Source: Microcella alkaliphila (GTDB lineage: Bacteria > Actinomycetota > Actinomycetes > Actinomycetales > Microbacteriaceae). From it: a DNA stretch of 64,000 nt. The stretch spans positions 1,488,001 through 1,552,000 of the forward strand of contig NZ_AP017315.1 in the NCBI RefSeq assembly GCF_002355395.1, in the 5' to 3' direction. The translations under genes and the position numbers were made by a program. Positions 1-8,752 of this stretch are shown piece by piece. The notes beneath the pieces were generated by a model, which did no database searches, was not told the origin of the DNA, and was given only the letters and a program-made list of their open reading frames with translations. Within the stretch, counting starts at the first letter, position 1. The number at the start of each line of letters is the position of its first letter.

Positions 1-1506
1 CGCCAACTGTTCGATGGGCTGGTGGGTCGGGCCGTCTTCACCGAGCGCCACCGAGTCGTGCGTCCACACGTAGGTGACCGGGATCCGCATGAGCGCCGCG
101 AGGCGCACCGACGGGCGCATGTAGTCGCTGAAGATGAGGAAGGTGCCGCCGAAGACGCGGGTGCGGCCGTGCAGCGCGATGCCGTTGAGGATGGCGCCCA
201 TGGCGTGCTCGCGAATGCCGAAGTGCATGACACGGCCGTACGGCGAGGCGGTCCATTCCTTCGTCGAGTGCTCGCTGGGCGCGAAGGAGCCGCCGTCGTG
301 GATGGTGGTCAGGTTCGACTCGGCAAGGTCGGCCGACCCACCCCAGAACTCGGGCAGGTGCGGCGCGATCGCATTGATCACCTTGCCGCTCGCGGCGCGC
401 GTCGACACGCTGGTGCCGCCCTCGAAGACGGGAAGCGCGTCGGCGAGGCCGTCGGGCAGCTCACCCGCTTGCATGCGGTCGAACAGGGCCTTCTTCTCCG
501 GGTTCGCGCTCGCCCAGGCGTCAAAACGCGTCTGCCACGCAGCGTGCCGCTCCGCACCGCGTTCGACGGCCTGGCGGGTGTGCGCGATGACGGCGTCGTC
601 GACGACGAACGTGGCCTCGGGGTCGCGCCCCATGGCCTTCTTCGTCGCGGCGAGTTCGTCTGCGCCGAGGGCCGAACCGTGGATCTTTCCCGTGTTCTGC
701 TTGGTCGGGGCGGGCCAGCCGATGATGGTCTTCAGCACGATCAGACTCGGCTTCGCCGTCTCCGCTTTCGCCGCCTCGATCGCCGAATACAGTTCGTGGA
801 CGTCTTCGACGTACTCGCCCGACTTCTTCCAGTCGACCTCGATGACCTGCCATCCGTACGCGCGGTAGCGCCCGGCGACATCCTCGGTGAAGGCGATGTT
901 CGTGTCGTCCTCGATCGAGATCTGGTTCGAGTCGTAGATCGCGATGAGGTTGCCGAGCTGCTGGTGGCCGGCGAGGGAGCCGGCCTCCGACGTCACGCCC
1001 TCCTGAATGTCGCCGTCACCCGCAATGACATACACGTGGTGATCGAACGGGCTTTCCCCCGCGGGGGTGTCGGGGTCGAGCAGCCCGCGTTCGAAGCGCG
1101 CGGCGTAGGCGAAGCCGACCGCGGAGGCGAGCCCCTGGCCGAGGGGCCCGGTGGTGATCTCCACGCCGTCGGTGTGGCCGTACTCGGGGTGGCCCGGCGT
1201 CTTCGAGTCCCAGGTACGCAGAGCCTTGAGGTCGTCGAGTTCGAGCCCGTAGCCGCCAAGGTAGAGCTGCACGTACTGGGTCAGAGAGCTGTGCCCGGCC
1301 GACAGGATGAAGCGGTCACGCCCCACCCATTTCGGGTCGCTCGGGTCGTGTTGCATGACCTTTTGGTGCAGCAGGTAGGCGACGGGCGACAGGCTCATCG
1401 CGGTGCCCGGGTGGCCGTTACCGACCTTCTCCACGGCGTCGGCGGCGAGCAGGCGGCCCGTGTCGACGGCGGCGGTGTCCAGGTCGTTCCAGGTCAGTTC
1501 GGTCAT
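1..1506 (-). CDS. tkt: Transketolase, 3' end cut by window edge
   Basis: Transketolase moves two-carbon ketol units between sugar phosphates in the non-oxidative pentose phosphate pathway, using thiamine diphosphate and Mg2+. The first 502 codons are here; the family is about 700 residues, so roughly 200 C-terminal residues lie outside. Visible signatures are an N-terminal GNGHPGTAMS segment (about residue 30), the thiamine-binding GDGDIQEG motif near residue 162, and in the pyrimidine-binding domain the MHFGIREHAMG and EDGPTHQP segments. The ATG at 1504-1506 gives the usual MTELTWNDLD-like start, with a GGAAAGG purine tract about 15 bases upstream. It is divergent from ctaB across 272 bases. 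Assignment is certain; only the truncation limits it. Confidence 0.97.
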   Translation of the reverse strand, partial: MTELTWNDLDTAAVDTGRLLAADAVEKVGNGHPGTAMSLSPVAYLLHQKVMQHDPSDPKWVGRDRFILSAGHSSLTQYVQLYLGGYGLELDDLKALRTWDSKTPGHPEYGHTDGVEITTGPLGQGLASAVGFAYAARFERGLLDPDTPAGESPFDHHVYVIAGDGDIQEGVTSEAGSLAGHQQLGNLIAIYDSNQISIEDDTNIAFTEDVAGRYRAYGWQVIEVDWKKSGEYVEDVHELYSAIEAAKAETAKPSLIVLKTIIGWPAPTKQNTGKIHGSALGADELAATKKAMGRDPEATFVVDDAVIAHTRQAVERGAERHAAWQTRFDAWASANPEKKALFDRMQAGELPDGLADALPVFEGGTSVSTRAASGKVINAIAPHLPEFWGGSADLAESNLTTIHDGGSFAPSEHSTKEWTASPYGRVMHFGIREHAMGAILNGIALHGRTRVFGGTFLIFSDYMRPSVRLAALMRIPVTYVWTHDSVALGEDGPTHQPIEQLA

Positions 1507-1778
1507 CTCGGCGAAACAGCCTTTCCTCGAATCGGCCGGTGGGCAGGGGCGCTCCTCCGGCATCGTCTCAGCCGTGCCCGGTCATCGGCGACCGTAACCG
1601 CGATCCAGCCGGGTGCTAGGCACCCCCGTTCGAGAGACGGAATTCGGCGGTCTGCAGGCACTGCCCAGTATAGGGATGCCCGGCGCGCGCTCCGAGCGCG
1701 CTGGCAGCCACCCGGGCGCCCGCCCAGACACGCTCCCGTAGAATGGCGGGCGACCGACGCCCGTCGTGAAGAGGAGAC

Positions 1779-2702
1779 ATGGACACAGCGCTCGAGCAGG
1801 TCGTCAGCCCCCCACGCCCCTCCCTCCGCCGCACGGTCACCGCTTATGTCGCGTTGACGAAGCCACGCGTGATCGAGTTGTTGCTGGTGACGACCGCGCC
1901 AGTGATGATCCTCGCGCAAGGAGGCCTTCCGAGCATCTGGCTCGTTCTGGCGACGCTTCTCGGCGGCTCGCTCGCTGCCGGTTCGGCGAACGCGTTCAAC
2001 ATGGTCATCGATCGCGACATCGATCGGCTGATGAACCGCACCAAGAACCGTCCGCTGGTTACCGGGGAACTCACGGCGCGCCAAGCGACCGTGTTCGCGA
2101 CCGTCATCGGCGTCGGCTCGATCGTGTGGCTCTGGGCGACCACGAACCTTCTCGCAGCCTCTCTGGCGTTCGCCGCAATTGTGTTCTACGTCGTGATCTA
2201 CACGCTCGTTCTGAAGCGTCGTACGGAACAGAACATCATTTGGGGCGGGATCGCCGGCTGTTTCCCCGTGCTGATCGGCTGGAGCGCGGTGACCGGGTCG
2301 CTCGACTGGGCCCCGATCATCCTGTTCTTGGTCGTATTCCTCTGGACGCCGCCGCACTACTGGCCGCTGTCGATGCGGTACCGCGACGACTATGCGGAAG
2401 CGAGCGTGCCCATGCTCGCCGTCGTGCGCGGGCGCACCGTCGTCGGCGTTCAGGTGGTGCTGTACGCCTGGGCCACCGTGGCAATGTCGCTGCTGCTCAT
2501 CCCGGTGGCGCCGATGGGGGCGCTCTACACCGCCGTCGCCGTTCTGGCCGGCGGCTGGTTCATCGTCGAGAGCCACCGGCTCTACGGCCGCGCAGCTCGC
2601 GGTCTCGACGACGTGTCACCGATGAAGGTGTTCCACGCGAGCATCACGTACCTGACGCTCCTCTTCGTCGCCGTCGGCGTCGATCCGTTGCTGCCCTTCT
2701 AG
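1779..2702 (+). CDS. ctaB: Protoheme IX farnesyltransferase (heme O synthase)
   Basis: UbiA-family integral membrane prenyltransferase that attaches a farnesyl group to heme B to make heme O, the first step to heme A for aa3-type cytochrome oxidase. At 307 residues it has normal length. The first Asp-rich motif N-x3-D-x3-D is at residues 74-82, followed by NRTKNRPL, typical of CtaB; about eight or nine hydrophobic helices follow. The ATG has an AGAGGAG ribosome site 3-4 bases upstream, and a TAGAAT -10-like hexamer lies at 1739-1744. It converges on ctaA, which performs the next step, and the two 3' ends overlap. Confidence 0.96.
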   Translation: MDTALEQVVSPPRPSLRRTVTAYVALTKPRVIELLLVTTAPVMILAQGGLPSIWLVLATLLGGSLAAGSANAFNMVIDRDIDRLMNRTKNRPLVTGELTARQATVFATVIGVGSIVWLWATTNLLAASLAFAAIVFYVVIYTLVLKRRTEQNIIWGGIAGCFPVLIGWSAVTGSLDWAPIILFLVVFLWTPPHYWPLSMRYRDDYAEASVPMLAVVRGRTVVGVQVVLYAWATVAMSLLLIPVAPMGALYTAVAVLAGGWFIVESHRLYGRAARGLDDVSPMKVFHASITYLTLLFVAVGVDPLLPF

Positions 2703-3632
2703 CTCGCGTCCTCCCGGACGCTGCAGCACGAGCACCAGCGTCATGACCGCGACGAGCACGCACGCGAGCACCATGTGAATGCCGACGAGCAGCTCAGGCA
2801 ACCCGAGCCGGGCCTGGGAGATGCCCACGACGATCTGGACAGCCTCGGTCGCCACCAGTCCGACCGTCGCGATGCGAAGGCCGCGACGCGGAACGCGGAA
2901 GGCCCACACCAGCAAGAGCAGCGACAGCACACCCGTCACGTATGCGGGCCAGGAGTGGATGTGCTGCAACAGTTCGGAATCGAGTCCGTTGCGCGCGGCG
3001 CCCTCATCACCGGCGTGCGGGCCGGAACCGGTGACGAGGATGCCGACGAGCACGGTGATCCAGACGCCGACCGCCGTGAGCGCCGCGACGAACCGGAACC
3101 GTGCATCCACGACAAATGTGTCGACCTTCCGTCCGCGATAGACCCGCGCCACGAAGACCGTCGCGAGCGCCACGAGAACAGCAGAGACCACGAAGTGCAG
3201 CCCGACGACGTAGGGGTTCAGGTTGGTCAAGACGGTGATGCCGCCGATGATGGCCTGAGCAGGGATGCCCAGTCCGAGCGCGACCGTGAGCCGCAGCAGT
3301 TCGGGCCGTGTGCTGCGCATGCGCACGACGAAGAGGAACGCGACGATCGCGATGATGATTAGCACGAAGGTGAGCAGTCGGTTCCCGAACTCGACGACGC
3401 CGTGGATGCCCATTTCGGGCGTGGCGACGAACGATTCTTCGGTGCACCGCGGCCATGTGGGGCAGCCGAGCCCCGAACCGGTCAAGCGAACAGCGCCACC
3501 CGTGCCGACAATGAGGGTCTGGCTGATGAGAGAGAGCCACGCAAAGACGCGCACGCGGCGGGTGACCTCGGTGGGCAGCCAGCCCACGAAGCGGCGGACG
3601 ATCGACGGCTTCTGCGCGACCTGCTGACTCAC
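2616..3632 (-). CDS. ctaA: Heme A synthase (COX15/CtaA family)
   Basis: Membrane protein that oxidises the C8 methyl of heme O to a formyl group, giving heme A. It shows eight hydrophobic segments and the COX15/CtaA pattern: [19 protein letters not shown] near the N terminus (with the extracytoplasmic Cys pair), EFGNRLL with a heme-ligand-type His just before it, GLHFVVSA, and QHIHSW. I prefer GTG at 3632, which has a GAGGGG ribosome site 8 bases upstream; a GTG three codons earlier (3641) has poorer spacing. The last 30 or so residues are charged and hydrophilic and are antisense to the end of ctaB (87-base overlap), so this tail is probably not conserved. Confidence 0.94.
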   Translation of the reverse strand: MSQQVAQKPSIVRRFVGWLPTEVTRRVRVFAWLSLISQTLIVGTGGAVRLTGSGLGCPTWPRCTEESFVATPEMGIHGVVEFGNRLLTFVLIIIAIVAFLFVVRMRSTRPELLRLTVALGLGIPAQAIIGGITVLTNLNPYVVGLHFVVSAVLVALATVFVARVYRGRKVDTFVVDARFRFVAALTAVGVWITVLVGILVTGSGPHAGDEGAARNGLDSELLQHIHSWPAYVTGVLSLLLLVWAFRVPRRGLRIATVGLVATEAVQIVVGISQARLGLPELLVGIHMVLACVLVAVMTLVLVLQRPGGRELEGQQRIDADGDEEERQVRDARVEHLHR

Positions 3633-3665
3633 AGCGTGCACCCCTCGTTCTCAGCGGGAGCGCGG

Positions 3666-3855
3666 TAGACTTTCAGCGCTCACCATCAGTGTTGATCGCG
3701 GGCGTCACCGCGACACTGCGCGGGCGCCGACCCGCCTGGAGCCCAGTGTACGTGGTGCTCCTTGAGCATCAGCCCCGAACGCGCCCGGCCCCGCCGGTCG
3801 CGGGAATGCCTGGCAGACCGACTCGGTTTTGTCAGGCGACAGAGAGGAACGCGAC
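3666..3855 (+). promoter_or_regulatory. Putative suf operon promoter and leader
   Basis: A TAGACT -10-like hexamer sits at 3666-3671 in the ctaA-sufB gap, about 180 bases before sufB. The stretch to 3855 would be an untranslated leader. I see no clear -35 box and no recognisable SufR-type operator, so the promoter assignment is tentative. Confidence 0.3.
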
Positions 3856-5274
3856 ATGTCTGACGTGCTCATCGACCGCCCCGAACTGGAAGGGCTCGGT
3901 CAATACGAGTTCGGCTGGTCCGACAGCGACGCAGCCGGTGCCTCCGCTCGCCGCGGCATCAACGAAGAGGTTGTCACCGACATCTCGCAGAAGAAGAACG
4001 AGCCCGCATGGATGCTCGAACAGCGCCTCAAGGGCTACAAGCTGTTTCAGCGCAAGCCCATGCCGACGTGGGGGAGTGACCTCTCGGGCATCGATTTCGA
4101 CAACATCAAGTACTTCGTCCGCACCACCGAGAAGCAAGCGACGAGTTGGGAAGAGCTCCCCGACGACATCAAGAACACGTACGAGCGTTTGGGTATCCCC
4201 GAGGCCGAGCGCCAGCGCCTTGTCGCGGGTGTTGCCGCGCAGTACGAGTCGGAGGTCGTGTACCACCAGATTCGTGAAGACCTGGAGGCCCAGGGCGTCA
4301 TCTTCATGGACACCGACACGGCCTTGCGCGAGCACCCCGAGTTCTTCGAGGAGTACTTCGGCACCGTCATCCCCGCGGGTGACAACAAGTTCGCCGCGCT
4401 CAACACGGCGGTGTGGTCGGGCGGCTCGTTCGTCTACGTACCGCCGGGAGTGCACGTCGAGATCCCGCTGCAGGCCTACTTCCGTATCAACACGGAGAAC
4501 ATGGGCCAGTTCGAGCGCACGCTCATCATCGCGGACGAGGGCTCATACGTGCACTACATCGAGGGCTGCACTGCTCCGATCTACAAGAGCGACTCCTTGC
4601 ACTCGGCCGTCGTCGAGATCATCGTGAAGAAGAACGCCCGCGTTCGCTACACGACGATCCAGAACTGGTCGAACAACGTCTACAACCTCGTCACGAAGCG
4701 CGCGGTCGCTCACGAGGGCGCGACGATGGAGTGGGTCGACGGCAACATCGGCTCGAAGGTCACGATGAAGTACCCGTCGATCTTCCTCATGGGCGAGCAC
4801 GCGACGGGCGAGACCCTGTCGGTGGCCTTCGCCGGTCCCGGCCAGCACCAGGACGCGGGCGCGAAGATGATCCACATGGCGCCGCACACGACGTCGTCGA
4901 TCGTCTCGAAGTCGATCGCGCGCGGCGGTGGCCGTGCGGGCTACCGCGGCGAGGTTCGCGTTGATCAGAACGCCCATCACTCGGCGAACACCGTGCGCTG
5001 TGATGCACTGCTGGTCGACACGATTTCGCGATCGGACACCTACCCGGCGATCGACATCCGCGTCGACGACGTTCAGCTCGGCCACGAGGCGACCGTGTCG
5101 CGCGTGAGCGAGGAGCAGCTGTTCTACCTGCAGTCGCGAGGGCTCCCCGAAGACGAGGCCATGGCCATGATCGTGCGCGGGTTCATCGAGCCCATCGCCC
5201 GCGAGCTGCCCATGGAGTACGCGCTTGAACTCAACAAGCTCATCGAGATGAGCATGGAAGGATCCGTCGGCTAA
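3856..5274 (+). CDS. sufB: Fe-S cluster assembly scaffold SufB
   Basis: Core subunit of the SufBCD scaffold that builds and transfers Fe-S clusters in the cytoplasm. The 472-residue protein matches the SufB family throughout, including [20 protein letters not shown] in the middle, a Cys in the HYIEGCTAP segment, and the C-terminal right-handed beta-helix with [17 protein letters not shown] and CDALL segments. The ATG at 3856 has an AGAGGA site about 10 bases upstream and gives the expected MSDVLIDRP start; an in-frame upstream start at 3829 lacks a ribosome site. It is first in a run sufB-sufD-Rieske-sufC-sufT. No sufR repressor gene lies upstream; ctaA occupies that place. Confidence 0.97.
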   Translation: MSDVLIDRPELEGLGQYEFGWSDSDAAGASARRGINEEVVTDISQKKNEPAWMLEQRLKGYKLFQRKPMPTWGSDLSGIDFDNIKYFVRTTEKQATSWEELPDDIKNTYERLGIPEAERQRLVAGVAAQYESEVVYHQIREDLEAQGVIFMDTDTALREHPEFFEEYFGTVIPAGDNKFAALNTAVWSGGSFVYVPPGVHVEIPLQAYFRINTENMGQFERTLIIADEGSYVHYIEGCTAPIYKSDSLHSAVVEIIVKKNARVRYTTIQNWSNNVYNLVTKRAVAHEGATMEWVDGNIGSKVTMKYPSIFLMGEHATGETLSVAFAGPGQHQDAGAKMIHMAPHTTSSIVSKSIARGGGRAGYRGEVRVDQNAHHSANTVRCDALLVDTISRSDTYPAIDIRVDDVQLGHEATVSRVSEEQLFYLQSRGLPEDEAMAMIVRGFIEPIARELPMEYALELNKLIEMSMEGSVG

Positions 5275-6456
5275 ATGTCCGCCACGAATACCGCACCGAC
5301 CGTCCCCGGCGCTGCGGCCCACTCGCATGGGCCCGGATCGCCCGTTCCCGTACAGACGCGGTCCCAGCGCTTCCGCTCGACCGACCCCGCGGCGTTCCCT
5401 GCCGTCACGGGGCGTGAGGTCGACTGGAAGCTGACCCCGGTCGACCGGGTCCGCGACCTGATCGACGGCGAGCTCGACGGCTCCCCGATCGCGACGACCG
5501 TCTCCGAGGCCGCCGGCGTCAGCGCCGAATGGGTGGACCCCGAGGATGCCCGCATCGGTGCCGCAGGAACGCCGGAAGACCGCGCGTCCGCCAACGCGTG
5601 GGCCCGTACCGAGAAGGCCCTCGTCGTCACGCTGACCGCGGAGGAGCGCGTGGAGGTGACGATCGACCGCACCGGACCCGATCACGCACCGCGCGCATCT
5701 CACACCGTCATCGTGGCGAAGCCGAACGCCCGCGGCATCGTCGTCATCGACAACCGCGGCAGCGCCCGCCTCAGCGAGAACGTCGAGATCGTCGTCGAAG
5801 ACGGGGCCAACCTGACGGTCGTCAGCCTGCAAGAGTGGGACGACGAGAGCGTTCACCTGTCGGCGCAGTTCGCCCGCGTCGACAAGAGCGCCACCCTCAA
5901 GCACGTGGTTGTCTCGCTCGGTGGCTCGATCGTGCGGGTCAACCCGTCGGCGGCTCTCGCGGGTGAGGGCGCGACGGGCAACCTGTACGGCCTGTACTTC
6001 AGCGACGCCGGCCAGCACCTCGAGCAGCAGGTGTTCGTGCACCACATCGCTCCGCACACGGTCAGCGACGTGCTCTACAAGGGCGCACTGAACGGTGCCG
6101 GCGCCCGCACCGTGTGGATCGGCGACGTGCTCATCGGACGGGATGCCACCGGAACCGACTCGTACGAGGCGAACCGCAACCTCGTGCTCAGCGACGGCAC
6201 GCGCGCCGACTCGATTCCGAACCTCGAGATCGAGACGGGCGACATCGCCGGTGCCGGCCACGCCAGCGCCACCGGCCGGTTCGACGACGAGCAGCTGTTC
6301 TACCTGCGGTCGCGCGGCATCAGCGAGAGCGAATCCCGCCGCCTGGTCGTGCTTGGCTTCCTGCTGGAAATCGTTCAGAAGATCGGTCAAGAGTCGCTTG
6401 AGCAGCGCCTCATCGCCGCCGTGGAGCGTGAACTCGAAGCCGTGGAGAGCATCTGA
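5275..6456 (+). CDS. sufD: Fe-S cluster assembly protein SufD
   Basis: SufD pairs with SufB in the SufBC2D scaffold complex. The 393-residue product has a variable N-terminal half and a conserved beta-helix C-terminal half, ending in the family features HHIAPHTVSDVLYKG and FYLRSRGISESESRRLVVLGF. The ATG abuts the sufB stop with no spacer, so translation is probably coupled. The gene sits in its usual place between sufB and sufC. Confidence 0.96.
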   Translation: MSATNTAPTVPGAAAHSHGPGSPVPVQTRSQRFRSTDPAAFPAVTGREVDWKLTPVDRVRDLIDGELDGSPIATTVSEAAGVSAEWVDPEDARIGAAGTPEDRASANAWARTEKALVVTLTAEERVEVTIDRTGPDHAPRASHTVIVAKPNARGIVVIDNRGSARLSENVEIVVEDGANLTVVSLQEWDDESVHLSAQFARVDKSATLKHVVVSLGGSIVRVNPSAALAGEGATGNLYGLYFSDAGQHLEQQVFVHHIAPHTVSDVLYKGALNGAGARTVWIGDVLIGRDATGTDSYEANRNLVLSDGTRADSIPNLEIETGDIAGAGHASATGRFDDEQLFYLRSRGISESESRRLVVLGFLLEIVQKIGQESLEQRLIAAVERELEAVESI

Positions 6457-6782
6457 TGACTGCACAGCGCGTCTGCGCCGAATCGGAACTCGGCGTCGCG
6501 ACCGCTAAGAAGGTCGTGCTTGACGGTAAGCCGATCGCCGTCGTGAAGGACTCGTCCGGTGCGGTGCACGCCATCGGCGACACGTGCACTCACGGCGACA
6601 TTTCACTGAGCGAAGGGTTCGTCGAGGACTCCACGCTTGAGTGCTGGGCGCACGGGTCGAAGTTCGAGCTGTCGACCGGCAAGCCCCTCAATTTCCCGGC
6701 GTACGAGCCGGTCCCGGTGTACACGGTCACCGTCGACGGCGGCGACGTGTACGTCGACCCTGACGCGATCATCACCCCCTAA
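6456..6782 (+). CDS. Rieske-type [2Fe-2S] ferredoxin in the suf operon
   Basis: A 108-residue Rieske-domain protein of the type often labelled non-heme iron oxygenase ferredoxin subunit. Cluster ligands are C44-x-H46 (CTHGDISL) and C63-x2-H66 (CWAHGSKF), spaced as in small Rieske ferredoxins. It shares one base with the sufD stop (TGATG). Suf-linked Rieske proteins of this type are common in Actinobacteria; a role as electron donor or cluster-handling partner during assembly is inference from context, since no oxygenase gene is nearby. Confidence 0.92.
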   Translation: MTAQRVCAESELGVATAKKVVLDGKPIAVVKDSSGAVHAIGDTCTHGDISLSEGFVEDSTLECWAHGSKFELSTGKPLNFPAYEPVPVYTVTVDGGDVYVDPDAIITP

Positions 6783-6851
6783 GCCGGCCCCGCCGCATCC
6801 CGATCTGCGCCCGCCAGAGGGCCCCACGAACCGAAAGAAGAGTTGAGAACC

Positions 6852-7610
6852 ATGGCTACGTTGACCATCAAGGACCTGCACGTCAGCATCGAGACCGATC
6901 AGGGCTCCAAGCCGATCCTGCGCGGCGTGAACCTCACCATCAATCAGGGCGAAATCCACGCCGTCATGGGCCCGAACGGGTCGGGCAAGTCGACCCTCGC
7001 GTATACGATCGCCGGCCACCCGCGCTACACGGTCGACTCGGGCTCGATCGAGCTCGACGGCGAAGACGTGCTCGAGATGAGCGTTGACGAGCGGGCCAAG
7101 GCGGGACTCTTCCTCGCCATGCAGTACCCGGTCGAAATTCCCGGCGTCACGGTCTCGAACTTCCTGCGCACCGCGAAGACCGCCCTCGACGGCGAGGCTC
7201 CGCCCGTTCGCACCTGGATCAAGGACCTCCGCGGCTCGATGGAGGCACTGCGGATGGACCAGACGTTCGCCGAGCGCAACGTCAACGAGGGCTTCTCTGG
7301 CGGTGAGAAGAAGCGTCACGAGATCGTGCAGCTCGAGCTGCTCAAGCCCAAGTTCGCCGTTCTTGACGAGACCGACTCGGGGCTCGACGTCGACGCGCTC
7401 AAGATCGTCTCGGAGGGCGTGAACCGGGCCAAAGAGTCGAACAACCTCGGTGTCCTGCTCATCACGCACTACACGCGCATCCTGCGCTACATCACGCCCG
7501 ACTTCGTGCACGTCTTCGTCGACGGACAGATCGCCGAGCAGGGTGGCCCCGAGCTTGCCGAGCGCCTCGAAAACGAGGGCTACGACCGCTACGCGGCGGC
7601 GACGGCGTAG
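6852..7610 (+). CDS. sufC: Fe-S cluster assembly ATPase SufC
   Basis: Cytoplasmic ABC-type ATPase that drives conformational change in the SufBCD scaffold. The 252-residue protein has Walker A GPNGSGKS at residues 40-47, the SufC-specific signature FSGGEKKRHE rather than LSGGQ, Walker B FAVLDETDSGLD, and the H-loop ITHYTRIL. The ATG at 6852 lies inside an ACCATGG context downstream of a GAAAGAAGAG purine run; a TTG at 6843 is less likely. A 69-base spacer separates it from the Rieske gene. It is followed within 10 bases by sufT. Confidence 0.97.
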   Translation: MATLTIKDLHVSIETDQGSKPILRGVNLTINQGEIHAVMGPNGSGKSTLAYTIAGHPRYTVDSGSIELDGEDVLEMSVDERAKAGLFLAMQYPVEIPGVTVSNFLRTAKTALDGEAPPVRTWIKDLRGSMEALRMDQTFAERNVNEGFSGGEKKRHEIVQLELLKPKFAVLDETDSGLDVDALKIVSEGVNRAKESNNLGVLLITHYTRILRYITPDFVHVFVDGQIAEQGGPELAERLENEGYDRYAAATA

Positions 7611-7619
7611 ACTTCCGCC

Positions 7620-7949
7620 ATGCCTACCGCACTCGAACCAGCCCTGTTCGACGAGGTTGAAGAGGGCCTGAAGAACGTTGTTGACCCTGAACTTGGCGTC
7701 AACATCGTCGACCTGGGGCTGGTCTACGACCTCGCCTGGGATGACGAAGCCGATGCGTTGATCCTCTCGATGACGTTGACGAGCGCGGGGTGCCCGCTCA
7801 CCGACGTCATCGAAGAATCGGTGGCCAATTCGCTCGACGGCATCGTGAAGCAGTTCCGCATCAACTGGGTGTGGATGCCGCCGTGGGGCCCCGAGCGCAT
7901 CACCGACGACGGCCGCGACATGATGCGCGCGCTGGGATTCAGCATCTAG
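7620..7949 (+). CDS. sufT: SufT/MIP18-family Fe-S maturation protein
   Basis: A 109-residue MIP18/DUF59 protein. It shows the VVDPELGVNIVDLGLVY segment, the SMTLTSAGCPLTD segment with the conserved Cys near residue 60, and a C-terminal WMPPWGPERIT stretch. SufT proteins help mature Fe-S enzymes, and its place directly after sufC supports that. In many Actinobacteria sufS and sufU lie between sufC and sufT; they are absent here, so the cysteine desulfurase and sulfur carrier must be elsewhere. A long hairpin terminator follows 15 bases after the stop. Confidence 0.93.
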   Translation: MPTALEPALFDEVEEGLKNVVDPELGVNIVDLGLVYDLAWDDEADALILSMTLTSAGCPLTDVIEESVANSLDGIVKQFRINWVWMPPWGPERITDDGRDMMRALGFSI

Positions 7950-7963
7950 CGCCACGAACACGA

Positions 7964-7997
7964 CGAAGGCCCCGCCGGATGACCGGCGGGGCCTTCG
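7964..7997 (+). terminator. Hairpin terminator after sufT
   Basis: A perfect 15-bp GC-rich stem with a 4-base ATGA loop lies between the convergent ends of sufT and bioY. It can serve both directions. It lacks a long T run, as is common in high-GC Actinobacteria. Confidence 0.85.
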
Positions 7998-8015
7998 CGC
8001 GTCTGAGGCGGAGTG

Positions 8016-8624
8016 CTAGGAGTCGCGGCGGTTCCCGACGGCCTTCCAGGCGAGCGGGAGGATCGCGGCAGCGATCGCTGCCTTGATTACGCCGCCGATG
8101 ATGAAGGGGTAGAAGCCGGCCATCAGAACGCTGTTCAGGTCGTTCGGCAGTCCGAGCTGCCCCAGCGACATGGCCAGCCAGGGCAGACCGACGGCGAACA
8201 CGACGAGCGATCCACCGATGAAGGTGACAGCGGGCTTCAGCCATCCACGATCCCATTCGCGCTCGGCGGCCCAGCCGACGATCGCGGCAGCGAGGATGAA
8301 GCCGAGGATGTAGCCGCCCGTCGGGCCGGCGATGACCGTCCAGCCGGAGGACGCATCGCTGAACACCGGGAGACCGAGGCCGCCGACGAGGGCGTACAGG
8401 GCCATTGAGATGGCGCCTCGGGCAGCGCCGAGCGACGCGCCGACGAGAAGCACCGCCAGAGTCTGCCCGGTCACCGGGACCGGCCACAGCGGCACGGCGA
8501 CCTGGGCAAGAACGGCGGTGAGAGCGACACCTGTCGTGATGGTTGCCACGTCGGCAACAATTCCGCGAGGGACGACGCGGTCGATGAGAACGGGGCGCGG
8601 GGCCGCGAGAGAGAGGCTGGTCAT
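8016..8624 (-). CDS. bioY: Biotin transporter BioY (ECF S component)
   Basis: A 202-residue membrane protein with six hydrophobic segments and BioY hallmarks: VPVTGQTLAVLLVGASLGAARG near residue 65, GGLGLPVF, and GPTGGYILGF. BioY binds biotin in the membrane and works alone or with an ECF energising module (BioM/BioN). No bioMN genes are adjacent, so it probably uses a shared ECF module or functions alone. The ATG at 8624 has GAGGAG 5 bases upstream, better than an in-frame upstream start. Confidence 0.94.
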   Translation of the reverse strand: MTSLSLAAPRPVLIDRVVPRGIVADVATITTGVALTAVLAQVAVPLWPVPVTGQTLAVLLVGASLGAARGAISMALYALVGGLGLPVFSDASSGWTVIAGPTGGYILGFILAAAIVGWAAEREWDRGWLKPAVTFIGGSLVVFAVGLPWLAMSLGQLGLPNDLNSVLMAGFYPFIIGGVIKAAIAAAILPLAWKAVGNRRDS

Positions 8625-8752
8625 GGGGCTCCTCGGGTGGGGTCGGGAGTCGGTAGGTGGCGGTCGGCGCACAGCGCCAACACCCGTAGACTATCCCGCT
8701 GGCCCCCACAGAGCGGGCCTATCGAACCCCACAAAAGAATCGGACATTCGCT

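Noticed and set aside
22..1857. Long open frame antisense to tkt
   Set aside because: Arg/Gly-rich, no family features, fully opposite a well-matched transketolase; typical shadow frame in high-GC DNA. The same applies to long frames opposite treS, alpha-galactosidase, dnaE2 and sufBD.
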